DNA of 64,000 nucleotides from Hsuehochloa calcarea (taxonomy: Eukaryota > Streptophyta > Magnoliopsida > Poales > Poaceae). The DNA lies in assembly GCA_036346395.1 (NCBI GenBank), contig CM070615.1, forward strand, positions 11,103,534 through 11,167,533. The letters run 5' to 3'. Numbering within the stretch: position 1 is the first letter of the stretch; the number at the start of each line of letters is the position of its first letter. Positions 45,820 through 57,135 of the stretch are shown here, one piece after another. The translations under genes and the position numbers were made by a program. The notes below the pieces were generated by a model. It did not search any database, was not told the origin of the DNA, and saw only the letters and a program-made list of their open reading frames with translations.

Positions 45820-47595
45820 ATGGATCGAAACTGGATGTACGGTGTGAACCGTGTGAGTCAAGAGTACATTAATGGCGTGGTTGCTTTTAGAAGAGCATTG
45901 AGCAGGATATGTTGAAGAAGGGATAAAATTTATGTAATGTACATGCATTGATTGCGGTAATCGAAGATGTTTAACAGCGCGCGCAGATCAGGCGCACTTG
46001 ATTGAAGGGGTTTCAAAAAGGGTACACATGTTGGAGTAGTCACGGTGAAGAGCGATTATACGAAGTTAATAATGGCGACATCGCCGAGGAAGTCAACGAT
46101 TTGCGGATGTGGTGTGCTTTTGATGAGGATAGGTGGCATGATGACAATCTGGATCGGATCGTGAGAGAACTATAGTGAGAGAGTTTTGTAAATTCGAGGG
46201 CTTAAGGGAGGACTCGGTGAGATATTTGTTCCCTGGCTGCAAACCGGGTTACACAAGGTTGTCAACCGTGCTTGAACTGCTGAAATTGAAGGCAAGCAAT
46301 CGTTGGTCCGATAAGAGTTTCACGGCGTTGTTAGGTCTCCTAGCGGACATCCTTCCGGAGGGAAAGCGTGTTGCCCGCACCACCTATCAAGCAAAGAAGG
46401 TTATTTGTCCATTGGGAATGGAAGTAGAAAGAATACATGCATGTCCGAACGATTGTATCCTTTATCATAAAGAGTATGCAGACATGCATGTATGTCCCGT
46501 GTGCAAAGCATCCCGATACAAGCGTCAAAATACTGCTAAGGTGAAGCAAGGACCTCCCGCTAAGATGTTGTGGTATCTGACTGTAATCCCACGTTTGAAG
46601 CGTTTATTTGCGAACACAAAGGAGGCAAGATTGCTGCGTTGGCACTCGGAGGAGCGTAAGAGAGATGGAAAGCTAAGACACCTGCGATTACGCCCGGTGG
46701 AGAAACTTGATCGGAGCTTGAAGAGTTCGGTGCGACCGAGGAACATAAGGTTAGGGTTGAGTACGGATGGAATGAATCCTTTGGTAACATGAGCGGCCGA
46801 CATAGCACTTTGGCCCGTGAATCTATGTATGTACAACCTTCCTCCTTGGCTGTGTATGAAGCGGAAGTACATTTTGATGTCACTACTTATCCAAGGGCCG
46901 AAGCAACCTAGGAATGATATTGATGTATACCTAGCACCATTCTTGGAAGATCTTGTGGCTTTGTGGAGCGAAGAGTGCAGGTATGGGATGCGTACAAACT
47001 AGAGAACTTCACTTTACGCCATGTTGTTCTACACCATCAATGATTTTCTTGCCCTTGGTAACTGTCGGGCTTCTTGATACAAAAGGAGCCAAAGCACATC
47101 GCCTTGCTTACATGCTACGAGAGTGTATGGCTTAACAACTCGCGCAAAGCGTGTATATGCGTCACCGTAGGGTCCTTCCGAGAGTCACCCATACCGCAAG
47201 ATGAAGAAACAATTCGACGGAAATAAGGAGGACGGTTCAGTTTCAAGGGCTTTTAGTGGGAAAGAGGTCTATGATATGGTTAAGGATATCGATGTTGTGC
47301 TTGGGAAGGGATGTAAATTAAGAACCCATGAGAAGAACATCTGGAAGAAGCGGTCAATTTTTTGGGACTTGCCTTATTGGGAGCACTTAGAAGTTCGCAT
47401 TGCATCGGCGTCATGCACGAGAGAAGAATGTATGTGATAGCTTGATTGGTCTCTTCTTTGAACATTAGTGGTAAAACAAAGGATGGTGTTAACGCACGGC
47501 GTGACTTGGTTGATATGAACATACTGACCGAGTTAGCACCGAAAGAGACCGATACAGGACGAACGTACCTTCCCCCAGCTTCTTTTGTAGAGCCG
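45820..47595 (+). pseudogene. CACTA TNP2 transposase, broken
   Basis: The ATG at 45820 gives MDRNWMYG and VSQEYINGV, the transposase-associated domain. The frame at 46175-46792 (205 codons) covers the next TNP2 region: YLFPGCKPGYTRLSTVLELL, KSFTALLGLLADILPEG, the Cys motif around ACPNDCILYHKEY and CPVCKASRYKR. Later fragments encode DIDVYLAPFLEDLVALW, then KRSIFWDLPYWEHLEVR and KDGVNARRDLVDM. Many one-base frameshifts separate these. The protein similarity ends abruptly near YLPPASF at about 47580, short of the normal C-terminus, directly before a hairpin array. TNP2-type proteins bind TIRs and cut the element; this copy cannot. Confidence 0.88.
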
Positions 47596-47597
47596 CC

Positions 47598-47842
47598 TGT
47601 CATAAGGAATCACAAACAGTTGTTTTGTAGAACCGTCTGTGATATGCACCCATCACAGACGGTTCTACAGAAAAACCGTTTGTGATGGGTGCGTATCACA
47701 GACGGTTCTACAAAAGAACCGTCTGTGATGGGTGAATATCACAGACGGTTCTTTCGTAGAACCGTCTGTGATGTGTTCATATCACAGACGGTTCTTATGA
47801 ATATCACGAGCGGTTCTCTGAAAGAACCGTGCAGTGATGTTA
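47598..47842. repeat. Internal array of ACAGACGGTT hairpins in CACTA E
   Basis: Five to six consecutive inverted pairs, ACAGACGGTTCT facing AGAACCGTCTGTGAT, spaced about 45 bases apart. The array sits between the truncated TNP2 remnant and the leader of the second gene, a place where subterminal repeats are not expected unless two elements are fused. Confidence 0.85.
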
Positions 47843-47849
47843 TTTTTAT

Positions 47850-48263
47850 AAAGCGAGGACCGCTAGGGTTTTGCTCTTACTCTTCACCTCTCCCGCGCCC
47901 CTTTGCTGTTGCGCGATCTTTCGCCTCCCTTCTAGGGCTCGCCGTCACCGCCGTCCAGCTGCTGCTCCGCCTCCGGTTCCTCGGTGCTGCTCCTGCGCCT
48001 CGGCCCGCCTCCGGTTCTACGCCGCCTCTCCCTCGGAGATCTCGCCTCCTCCTTCGCTGGCGCGGCCGAGGGCCGGCGCGCCTGCGTCGCCTCATTGCCT
48101 CGGCCGCCTCGGCCGTCGCTCCGCTCCCGGCCAGCTCGGCGCCTCTGTGGGCCGACCTCGCTCCGCTCGGCACCAGCACCGCCGGCGTCGCCTCTACTCC
48201 ACCAGCTCACCCTCGGCTGCTCCTGGCCCGATCTCCTACCCGGGGTACTCCGGCCCGGCCTAG
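47850..48263 (+). other. GC-rich leader exon of the CACTA E second gene
   Basis: Starts with a TATAAAGCG-like motif at 47848 and a CT-rich stretch, followed by GC-rich sequence open in several overlapping frames on both strands, and ends at a GG|GTAAAC donor-like site at 48264. This is analogous to the leader at 26491-26667. I treat it as untranslated or weakly coding leader. Confidence 0.5.
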
Positions 48264-49078
48264 GGTAAACCCTACCTGATCTTCCCTCTCTACTCCTACC
48301 TGGCTCTGCTGAGGTGAACTGATAGCTACTAGACTATTCTACTAAGATCTGGTGATTACTGAAATCTAGTGATTTGGGAATGGTGTGCAATGCAAACTGA
48401 TGTGTGCTGGGTTTACCTCTTGATGGATCTAGGCTGGGAGAGGGGATGGCAGTGCTGGCTTGGGCTGGTGCTCTCCCTTCTCTTCTGCTCCCTGGCTCCC
48501 TGGTTGCGGCTGCTGGGCTGGTGGCTCCTCCGCCCTTACGGCTCTTGGCATGGCGGCTCCTTCTTCTTCTTGGGCTCATTGCGAGAGGTTGAACCCACCT
48601 TTGGTTCTTGTCTCTGCTGGCTGATGGCTTGCTTGCTTTGAGTTTGAGAATGGGAAATGGGGAGATGAACTTGGCTGGCTCTGGAAGGGGATGCACTTTC
48701 GGTGTATTCTTGGCTTCTTCTTTGGGTAATGCACTTCTTTGTTGGGAGGGATGTATTTGGGGCTCTCTTTGGCTGTGGTGTGGGCTAGCTCAGTAGATTT
48801 ACCTCTTGATACCTAAGAAATGGTTCTTTTGCAAAGACTGTGGTTGTGGCTGTGGCTGTGGCTGTGGTTGTGGCTGTGGCTGGGAGGGGAGTATAGACAA
48901 TAAGATTGAGATGGCAAAGACTTGTTCTTTTGCAACTCTCCTTCTGAGAGCACAAACTTTGCTTTATTGCTTTATTTATGCTTTATTGTTTCATATTTAT
49001 GCTGGAATTAATTATGAATATTAGCAAATATTGCACATGTTGAGCGTATCTAACTTATATAGATAGCAAGTAAGCGAG
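48264..49078 (+). other. Presumed intron of the CACTA E second gene
   Basis: T- and G-rich sequence between the leader and the ATG at 49079. It contains a GTGGCT/GTGGTT hexanucleotide microsatellite at 48839-48884. No domain is recognised. Confidence 0.45.
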
Positions 49079-49385
49079 ATGGCAGAGGCGCCGTCTTCAC
49101 CGCCTTCACCGACGCCGCACATGGCAGAGGCGCCGTCTTCGACGCCGTCACCGACGCCGCAGATACGTAAGCGAGATGGCCGAGGAATATCGAAATTGCC
49201 TGCGGGCCGACTGACCATCACGGAGGTCGCTGACTGGTGTCCTCTCGAGTCCCCGAGAGAAGGCGAGATTTCGGACCATCTGCGGGATAATTGCAAGGGA
49301 ACGGGTCCCTATCACCACACCAAAGTGGAAGTGTCTGACAGATGATCAGAGAGGCGTGCTGTGGGAAGACCTTAAAGACAAGTTC
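49079..49385 (+). pseudogene. CACTA TNPA-like (Ptta/En/Spm) gene, first coding part
   Basis: The ATG at 49079 starts a Pro/Ser/Thr-rich N-terminus with a duplicated MAEAPSS-type block, then RLTITEVADW. A frameshift near 49260 moves the frame to one encoding FRTICGIIARERVPI and WKCLTDDQRGVLWEDLKDKF, the beginning of the plant transposase (Ptta/En/Spm, Transposase_24) domain. It is cut by a copia solo LTR at 49386 and resumes at 51178. Confidence 0.8.
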
Positions 49386-51177
49386 TGTGGATTTCATGGG
49401 GATATGTTCCAGATCTTAGGATGATGTGACAATTGGCAATGGCGTTTACGGTTTATAGTTTCACGTGTTTTCGACAAAGCTACGGTATTCGGGCGGGCGG
49501 TCCGACCGGTCCTTGCAGCGGCGGTCCCGGTCCCAAATCGGTCGGACCGGCCATGTGGGGCGGTCGGACCGTGTGACCTAAAAGTGTTCAAAGCAGTGGG
49601 CCAAAAATAGGTGTTGTAGGCAAGTGAGGATCCCAATGCACTTGGTCTCATAATTTTGGAGTCTCGGTAAAAGTTCTATTGGTTTTAATTTCGGAAGGTT
49701 TGAATTTGCAAGCTTGAATTTGGCTAAGTCCCAAGGCGGTCCGGCCGGCTCACGAGGGAGCGGTCCGACCGCCATGGGGCGTCCGACCGCTCACCTGAGC
49801 GGTCGGACCGGTTTCTACTTGAGCGTCGGCCAACCGTGGCGATGTTGTTTTGTTAGGTCAAAGTCATTGGTTTCATGGCATATGATTTGCATGATGCATG
49901 TTTTGACTAACATGGGTCAAGTTGTGAAGAACTTATTCCCGAATTCGTGTTTTCTTATGCGTGGTTGTGCGGGTAGCTTGGTGGTCAACGACGGTCAGCG
50001 GCGAGGAGAATCGGGACTAGACTTGAAGAGTTGAGGTCGAGCGATCGGCGATGCCGGGTGGGGTCAACGACTCAAGCGTGACACAAGATGGACAAGGGTG
50101 ACCTATTGGCAAATCCATGATGCATGGTGAAGCGGTTTAGGTCAAAAGGTTAAAGACGGCGCTTTGCGAAGCGTGCGTGTGTGACCCGTTTGTTAGTGGG
50201 CCTTAACGGGAGCCCAATTAAGTCAAACCCTAAGAGTTTTAGGCCTCCACTATAAATAGGAGGAGATGGTGGCTGCACCTCTCTCTGGCTCGCCTTTTAT
50301 GTTTCAAAACCCTAATTGTCTTTAGGGGAGTTGAGGTGGAGGCTAGGGCTCTTGATGGTTTGTGGTGAATTTCGTGATCTTTGATTGTCCACTGATCCAT
50401 GATGGTGTGGATGTAATCCAGCATCAATCACGAAATCAATCTATGCAAGGTTTGCTTGAGATAAGTCTCTTTTCGTTCTTGCTTTCAATTTCGTGTTTTT
50501 AGGGCTTTCTTTGATCCATGAGTTTGTGATTGATTCTTTTACGTGAATTAGCTTGCTGTGATATGTGTGAATCTATCTAGCATCATCTTGATCATCAATC
50601 CCTCACAAACAAGCTTTAGGATCAAGTTTTCGTTCTTGCCCGGTTTTAGACCTTCTGTTAATCAATTGGCAATTGCTCAAGATCGTTCCAAGAATTATCA
50701 TAATATTCGATTGGAATAGGTCCTCAATAGCATATAGAAGGTGTGTGCAAAGTTTCATAAAGATTAGAGTTGAGAATCAAAAGTTTCACCTAATTGCAAC
50801 CGTCATCGGTGATTTTCTTGTTGCGGATCGGTTACGGAGTCGGCCGGTCAGACCGCCCGTCATCACCGGTCAGACCGATTTTGGAGCGGTCCGACCGCCA
50901 GCACAACGTCGGTCAGACCGCCCGGAAATCGGTCCAACCGATTGGGTCCAGCGGTCAGACCGCCCGTGCTGTGAGTCTTTGCAATCTTAGTTGATTTTTG
51001 TAGCATTGCTTAGGGGTTTAATTGGATTCAATACTAGTCTTCCATTTGTCTTGGTATATTGATCTTCATAGCTTTCTAATAGCTACTGGAGTGAAATTGT
51101 ATTGAGTTCATAATTTGTGAAAAAGTGAGTGTGCTCCTATTCACCCCCCCCCCTCTAGTCGCCTTTACGGTCCAACA
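49386..51177 (+). repeat. Copia solo LTR (TSD AGTTC)
   Basis: 1792 bp from TGTGGATTTC to ACGGTCCAACA, flanked by AGTTC at 49381-49385 and 51178-51182. It is a diverged member of the LTR family at 351 and 60430, with palindrome clusters at 49494-49815 and 50835-50960 and a run of C at 51144-51153. No PBS or internal sequence follows, so it is a solo LTR. Confidence 0.92.
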
Positions 51178-53145
51178 AGTTCACTATCCCAGAAGCACAC
51201 ATGGCACGCGTGCAACGGCATGCGTTGCTCTCGATGTGTCACGCGTGGAGGACCTTCAAGAGCATTCTTGTCACGCAGTACGTGAACAAGAGTGAGACGC
51301 CCTTCACGAAGTTTCCATTCTTGACGCGGAAAACATGGGACGCCTTTGTGGCTATGAAGACGACGGACGAATTTAAGAAGCAAAGTACGGCGCACAAAGC
51401 AATCCAGGCACGAAACACTCACCCCCATAGACTCGGCACCGCTGGGTACGCGGCTAAAACCCCGCAATGGGAGGCGGAGGAGGAGAATCTATTTCCTGAT
51501 ATCACAGACCCGCGTTCCCTAAGCCGGTTAAAAGCGAGGGCAAAAGTCTCGTCTGATGGCAGCGTCTCTTTCACAAACCCGGTGGACCAGGAAGTGACCC
51601 AACGTGTGGTAAATATGTCGAACTACCTAGTTGTTTATAATCCATAACTTCATAGTGTCTATAATAACATGATGACCTCTTGCAGCGTGAATTGATTGCC
51701 CAAAGTTCCGAAGGCTCCTTCCAAGCACACAGGGAGAAGGATATACTATCTACGGCCCTAGGAAACAAGGAGCACCGGGTCGCATACGAGGCAAGGGGTT
51801 AACGTACCTTGGCTACATGGATTCGCAGACGACTACTACATGTATAGAAGTAGGAAGAGATCAAAGACTGAGTACGACGATGGGTTGGAACTGCTAAAAC
51901 AATAATTTCAAGGACAGATAGCAAGTTTGCAGGATCAACTGAATCAAGTACTCCGCAACCGATCATAAGCCGCCCCGTTATTGCGAGAACCGGTCCTCCT
52001 CGACATCGGAGTAGTGTCGCGTCCACGCATAATTTTGAACGTGACGACGACCAATTACCGATAGACGGCATTAAGGTAATGTACATCTATGGAGTGCACC
52101 AAAGATAGACCTATAGGATGCCTTAGCTAACTGCGTATCGTTTTGTAGGAGCCGATGGCATGCAAGCTCCAACTGAGGTTAGTTGGGTCCATTCCTATTG
52201 AGGCTGCGCGGGGGATGGTGCATCCATACCAGGATGGGGCAGTGCAGCACGGTGTTCAGGTGGCGCATGGTTACGCCAGGGTGGAGGTGGACATGGTACA
52301 CGAATATTTCATGGCCGTCCCACTAGAGATTTGCCCGAACGAAGAGATAACAACACTAGGGGATGTTGTGCACAGTTTTATCCAGTGGCCCAAGACAGAC
52401 ATCGTCCTGGACCCAGCAGTGCAGCAATCTCGACAGGACCATTCCTCTCCAACGGGACCCTCGATGACTCCACCTCACATTTCGCCTTAGAAGGCCACCT
52501 CATTGGTTCCCGTGGAGAAGACGCCGAAGGAACAAGACAAGCGTGCTACCGTATCGGTTCCCGAGTCATCTCGCAGAAAGACGCTGCCAATCGTTAATGC
52601 CAAATCGAAATCGACGAACATTAAGTCGCCTCCCAAGTCCCAGAAGTCCGGGAAGTACTCCATCGGAAAACCGTTGTGCCCTAACGCACAATTAGCCCGC
52701 ATATTGGATTTGCTTGTCGATCTTTGCATGCACGGTACTGCGGAAGACCGGAAAGAAGGGTGCGATCTTTGGAATCACCGTCGCATACAAGGATGAGCAT
52801 TTCTTCAGCGGACGAGCAACCGTCGTGGGCTTCAGCGACTTATTCAACCTATTCAACCTAGAAGCCCTCGGCGCCTCGCTTCTACGATGTTGGACATTTG
52901 TAAGTGTGTACAATCAAGTTCTACATTCACGTAATACCGATAAATATCGCAACTCATTGCTTATGTATAGATACATGATGAAAAATGCCCGGGAAGGGCG
53001 AGAACCGGTGGGTTTCCTCGACCCACACGTGGTATCTATGCAAACCATCAAAGTAAACCCGACCTTCGTCGAGAACTACATAACGGCGGCATTGCTTCTT
53101 CAGACCCGCAAGAACTACATACTGGTGCCCTACAACCAAGGGTAA
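51178..53145 (+). pseudogene. CACTA TNPA/C48-like gene, second part
   Basis: 51183-51639 continues the Ptta/En/Spm domain (HAWRTFKSILVTQYV, then TRKTWDAFV). It ends at a GTGGTAAATA donor. Further exons lie at about 51685-51900 (SSEGSFQAHREKD) and 52149-52490 (MACKLQLRL, GDVVHSFIQWPKTDIVLD). A Lys/Ser-rich linker follows to 52680, and then the region before the C48 fold: GITVAYKDEHFF, FLDPHVVSMQTIKVN and YILVPYNQG, ending at a GTAAGT donor at 53143. Stops at about 51798 and 52488 and a frameshift near 52700 show that it is broken. The copy in CACTA C is collinear. Confidence 0.78.
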
Positions 53146-53800
53146 GTGCTTCACTATTTGCTATACAAATTTCATTTGTACTTAGGTTTAATGACTATAG
53201 CGACATACATGAGTAGGTACTCAGAAACAATCACGACTTCAGCATTCTGCAAGGAATACTCGACAAGTATGCTCATTTCCTCCATACATATCTCTATTGT
53301 AGTCTTCCTTCGTTTGAAATGCCCGAGGATAACTTTCTTCAATCATGTAGTTCGTTCATCTCCTATGTTAACCAACAAGGAAAATACAATGGATCCAGCG
53401 CACAACTAACACACAGGACAAAATTTTCGGTACGCACTACAACACAATAATCCTATATCATACTTCATAATAATATGTCTTCAACTGACTATACGTATAT
53501 ATGTAATTCTATTTTTGCGAGGCCGCTTGACAAAAAATGATGAGCTATGTGCATTCTACGTTTGCCATCATATGGAGAAAATCATGAGTGCTAAGATGAA
53601 GAATCCCGAGGTTTGTCAATCTCGAAATAATTATTTTCTAATTGTAAATTTAAATATATACGCTTACCATTTTGATAATAGATTTAGATGGACTCGTTGC
53701 GCACGATATCGCGGACGTTCGAGGGAAGCTATGCTCCTTTATCATGTCAGAAATAGTTAACAAAGAGAGTTTCACGCCATCGCCGACCTAGAGTTTCACG
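53146..53800 (+). pseudogene. C48-peptidase-like tail of CACTA E
   Basis: After an intron-like stretch, 53515-53610 encodes RLTKNDELCAFYVCHHMEKIM, resembling the Gln/Cys-containing block of Ulp1-like proteases, and 53690-53800 encodes a degenerate C-terminus. The expected HWxLxV block is not recognisable, so the catalytic His is probably lost. Confidence 0.55.
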
Positions 53801-54018
53801 CAAATAATTGACTCAATTGTAATCCAATTGTAACTATAGTGACAATACTTCAACAAATTCGATCTTTTGTAATTTATTTTGAGTAATGATCACTTTGAGT
53901 TGTCAATAATTGATTATCTGTGATGTATCTGTTTTTGTACATGCTTGTTTTCAGAGGGCATGGCTAGTAATTCCTAAGGCTAGCCAAAAAACAGCAAAAA
54001 TGTAGTTTGGATGACTCA

Positions 54019-54262
54019 CTACACAGACGGTTTTTTGTTGAAACCGTCTGTGATATTTCTAGTATCACAGACGGTTCTTAAACATACCGTCTGTGATATC
54101 TACTTATCACCGACGGTTTTTAATTAAAACCGTCTGTGATACTATCCTTCACAGACGGTTAAAACAAAAAACCGTCTGTGATACTATCCTTCACAGACGG
54201 TTTTGAACCGTCTGTGATAACTTCTTGTTATCACAGACGAACAAATATAGACGGTTTGGAAC
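54019..54262. repeat. 3' subterminal hairpin array of CACTA E
   Basis: Five near-perfect inverted pairs of ACAGACGGTT and AACCGTCTGTGAT between 54025 and 54240, then one decayed unit. No terminal CCTTTTTGTAGTAGTG follows. Confidence 0.85.
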
Positions 54263-54265
54263 TGT

Positions 54266-55926
54266 TGTTCTCACCTAGGACACCGCCGCTTGTGTGCTTT
54301 TTCTCCGCAACCACTTATGCGCAGAATCCGATACCAGGACCCCATCATTGGTGTCATACATATACGTATGTTAGTATGAATGAACTGCAGTCACATCTGT
54401 GATGTCAAAAAAGTCAAGAAAAATAAAAGTAGCAGAGAAAAGATAAAGAAAAATGGTCCCGTCCAGGCCATTGCTTCTGGGGTATCGTGGCTCAAAACTA
54501 AGCTTAGTACTTATGATCTCATGGGTCAACACTTTCAAAAGCGACAGCACATTCTTTTATCTCTCCGTATTGTACATTGGGTCCAGATTTAGAGAATAAA
54601 TGGCATGGCAGCCTGAAGATTTTGTTCAGCGATATATAGATTTTAACACCAGTATGGCCTGTCCACCCACTAGCTACTAGGCCTAAAGGATTGAGATTGA
54701 TCTTTACAAAAAAGTAGATTCCAAGAAGTAACCCCTCAAGTATGAGGAACCGTATCATCCATTTTACGTTCCAGCTTCGTGGCAACACTTTAGCCGTCCG
54801 ATCAGAAATCAACTCTTCGGCGGCAACACTTTAGTCTTTAGGACGCCGCAGAGCCGCACGGCGGGTACGGACAGCCGGAATCGCGGCACGGACGGTGGTT
54901 TGGCGGTGGCTAGTCTGGATGGGTCGGCAGCGATTCTGGGCATAGCGGAGTTAGCGGCGACCGCGTAGCACAATCTCGTCAGCGAGCGCATGCATGTAGT
55001 TGAGTCGTGTGTGTGCATGTTAGCACATTGAGTTAGTTGTTTGCATACGTGCGTGCATGTGGAATAGATAGTTCTGTGCGTCGGTGGCACACAAGATGAG
55101 TTGCGCATTACCAAAGTGAAAACGTTGTGTTGGTACTAGACGATTGTTGTGCCATATTTGTGTGTGTCCATAGAGTTGAGTCTGGGATGTTGAAGAGATA
55201 TTTTCGCCATCCTGAGTCTAGTCCATGGAATTGAGTTCGGGATATTGAGGAGCTGTGTTTGTCGTCTTGTATTGAGTAACAGTTGGGCAAGTCGTAGTTG
55301 AGACCGACTGCACAATAAATGCATAAAGATTATGGAGTGATTTGTTAGTAATCTTTGTACATATAGTATGTATAGATTTTACGTAGTCCCACAGTATTTA
55401 CGCAGTATTCATTATAGAGACCTGAGTTTGTTTGGTATCCGTTTTGGATACGTATAATCATTTTCAGATACAAATAGTGGTTTACTTTCAATAAAAGAGC
55501 ACCTACAATCAGATTTTATGAATAAAAGCAATAGAGGGGGGGGGGGGAAATCAGAAAAGCTACGTTGCGCAGCACATAAAAAAATCATGTGCATACTGTA
55601 ATCTTGACTCTGCGGTGTGTTCGTGTTCGTTTGGTGTCCAAGTGCCGCCTGAGTTCTTTCTCCTGTGATTCCTGCTCTTATTCCAACCGAAATAAATAAA
55701 CTCCCTGGATAGGGAACGCGGTAAGAGATTCCACGATATCACAAGGCTACTTGGCTTCTTAATTCCTCTCTCATCTAGTCCAGTATCTTTCAAATTAATT
55801 CTGATTGGAGGGCCGAGGATTGGCGAGAAAGGCACAGCGTATCTTTTGAACCGTAGGCCGGCGCCAGACATTCCATTCTGGAAAAATTAATGTGAAATTC
55901 AGATATCTACCAAGCCACTAGGGGCC
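54266..55926. other. Upstream region of the FT-like gene
   Basis: Low-copy-looking sequence without recognised proteins or transposon ends. It has two degenerate repeats of a TTGAGTCTGGGATGTTGA-type unit at about 55170-55250 and a run of 12 G at 55536-55547. Distal regulatory sites of the gene downstream may lie here, but I cannot identify any with confidence. Confidence 0.5.
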
Positions 55927-55934
55927 TATAAATA
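55927..55934 (+). promoter_or_regulatory. TATA box of the FT-like gene
   Basis: TATAAATA lies 112 bases before the start codon in a sequence that is otherwise of mixed composition. A transcription start about 30 bases downstream would give a leader of roughly 80 bases. Confidence 0.7.
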
Positions 55935-56045
55935 GGAGTTCACCCTCCATACCACGCCAAGCTCTCACTGCAGTAAGCTAGCCACGTTTGAGCTTTAACT
56001 AGCTAGCCAGTGTGCTCATACTCTCCGACTACTCGACCGCCGGCG

Positions 56046-57135
56046 ATGAGCATGTCGAGGGATCCGCTGGTCGTTGGGAACATCGTCGGCGACGTCGTCG
56101 ACTACTTCGCCGCGTCCGCGCTGCTGAGGGTGTTCTACAACAACCGCGACATGACGAGCGGGTCCGAGCTGAAGCCGTCGCAGGTGGCGAACGAGCCGAC
56201 GGTCCAGATCGTCGGGCGCGACGGGAGGGCGCTCTACACGCTCGTGAGTGATATCATATATTTATTGCACACCTCATGCATGTACTGCACATATATAGCT
56301 GTTCCTTCTCATGTATATATGTGTTTGATCCATAAGAAAGCTACACACACATGCAGTTAAAAATCTCAGATTTCTCTATGGATGCATGCATAATGTGTGT
56401 ACCATATATATCTTTTGTTACTAGGTGATGGTAGACCCTGATGCACCTAGCCCAAGCACCCCTTCCAAAAGGGAGTACCTCCATTGGTACGCGATAAGTT
56501 CTACCTACCTAGTTTCGTTTCATCCTTGAATATTGTAGGTCAACCTTTTCTTCTGTCAATTAATCGAAACATTCTAATGAACAATCACTGTTCGTAGAAA
56601 CTTTTACGCATATATACGCTCCCGTATATACTAGCTAGCTAATTGCTTCTGATTTCTTGTATAGGTTGGTGACTGACATACCAGAAGGAGCTGATGTCAG
56701 TCGTGGTAAGTGAATTTACAGAACTACGTGTATTAAGTTTTATGCACTAACCAGTTCACCGAAAGGCGGTTAGGTTGTTATAAACAAGGAGGCAATCTAC
56801 TTGTATTTCAACGTTATATACACATATTCCGTATAGCAATGTGTCTTGAGTTAAATAGTAGACAGTATAATTGATTTTTATATATATAAACCATGCGACG
56901 TTGATCAGGAACGGAGGTGGTGCCGTACGAGAGCCCGCAGCCGACGGCGGGGATCCACCGGTTCGTGTTCATCGTGTTCCGGCAGGCGGTGCGTCAGGCG
57001 ATCTACGCACCGGGGTGGCGCGCCAACTTCAACACTAGGGACTTCGCGGCGTGCTACAGCCTCGGCACGCCGGTCGCCGCCGCCTACTTCAACTGCCAGA
57101 GGGAGGGCGGCTGCGGTGGTCGGAGGTACAGGTGA
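56046..57135 (+). CDS. FTL: FLOWERING LOCUS T-like protein (PEBP family), four exons
   Basis: Exons are 56046-56243, 56425-56486, 56665-56705 and 56909-57135, all with GT...AG introns. Their lengths (198, 62, 41, 227) match the FT family and give 175 residues. PEBP hallmarks are DPDAPSPS at 70-77, REYLHW at 82-87 and GIHR at 115-118. FT-type features kept: Y84 (AtFT Y85), E108 (E109), W137 (W138), and R61 and R129, equivalent to the Arg residues that contact 14-3-3 proteins in rice Hd3a. Unusual: A139 for Q140, S151 for N152 (CYSLG for IYNLG), and an N-terminal VGDVVDYF where florigens usually have VGDVLDPF. Florigens move from leaf to shoot apex and act with 14-3-3 and FD-type bZIP proteins; some FT-like paralogues repress flowering. 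I believe it belongs to a grass FTL12-like group but cannot check. An alternative start is Met3. No break is visible. Confidence 0.95.

Larger units (their letters stand above)
45040..54265 (+). mobile_element. CACTA element E with TNP2 and TNPA-like gene remnants
   Basis: The left end is CACTACTACAAAACAGG followed by hairpin motifs to 45300. It holds a TNP2 pseudogene (45820-47595), an internal hairpin array (47598-47842), a GC-rich leader and intron (47850-49078) and a TNPA/C48-like gene (49079-53800). A 3' hairpin array ends at about 54262, but no GTAGTAGTG terminus follows, so the right end is missing or eroded. A copia solo LTR sits at 49386-51177. Confidence 0.78.

Noticed and set aside
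47598..47842. Regularly spaced repeats as a possible CRISPR-like array
   Set aside because: Units are inverted pairs with near-identical spacers inside a plant CACTA transposon; no unique spacers or cas genes.
47871..48279. Three overlapping open frames of 94-196 codons
   Set aside because: Ala/Pro/Arg-rich in every frame, located in the leader of a CACTA gene; no domain, so not called a protein.
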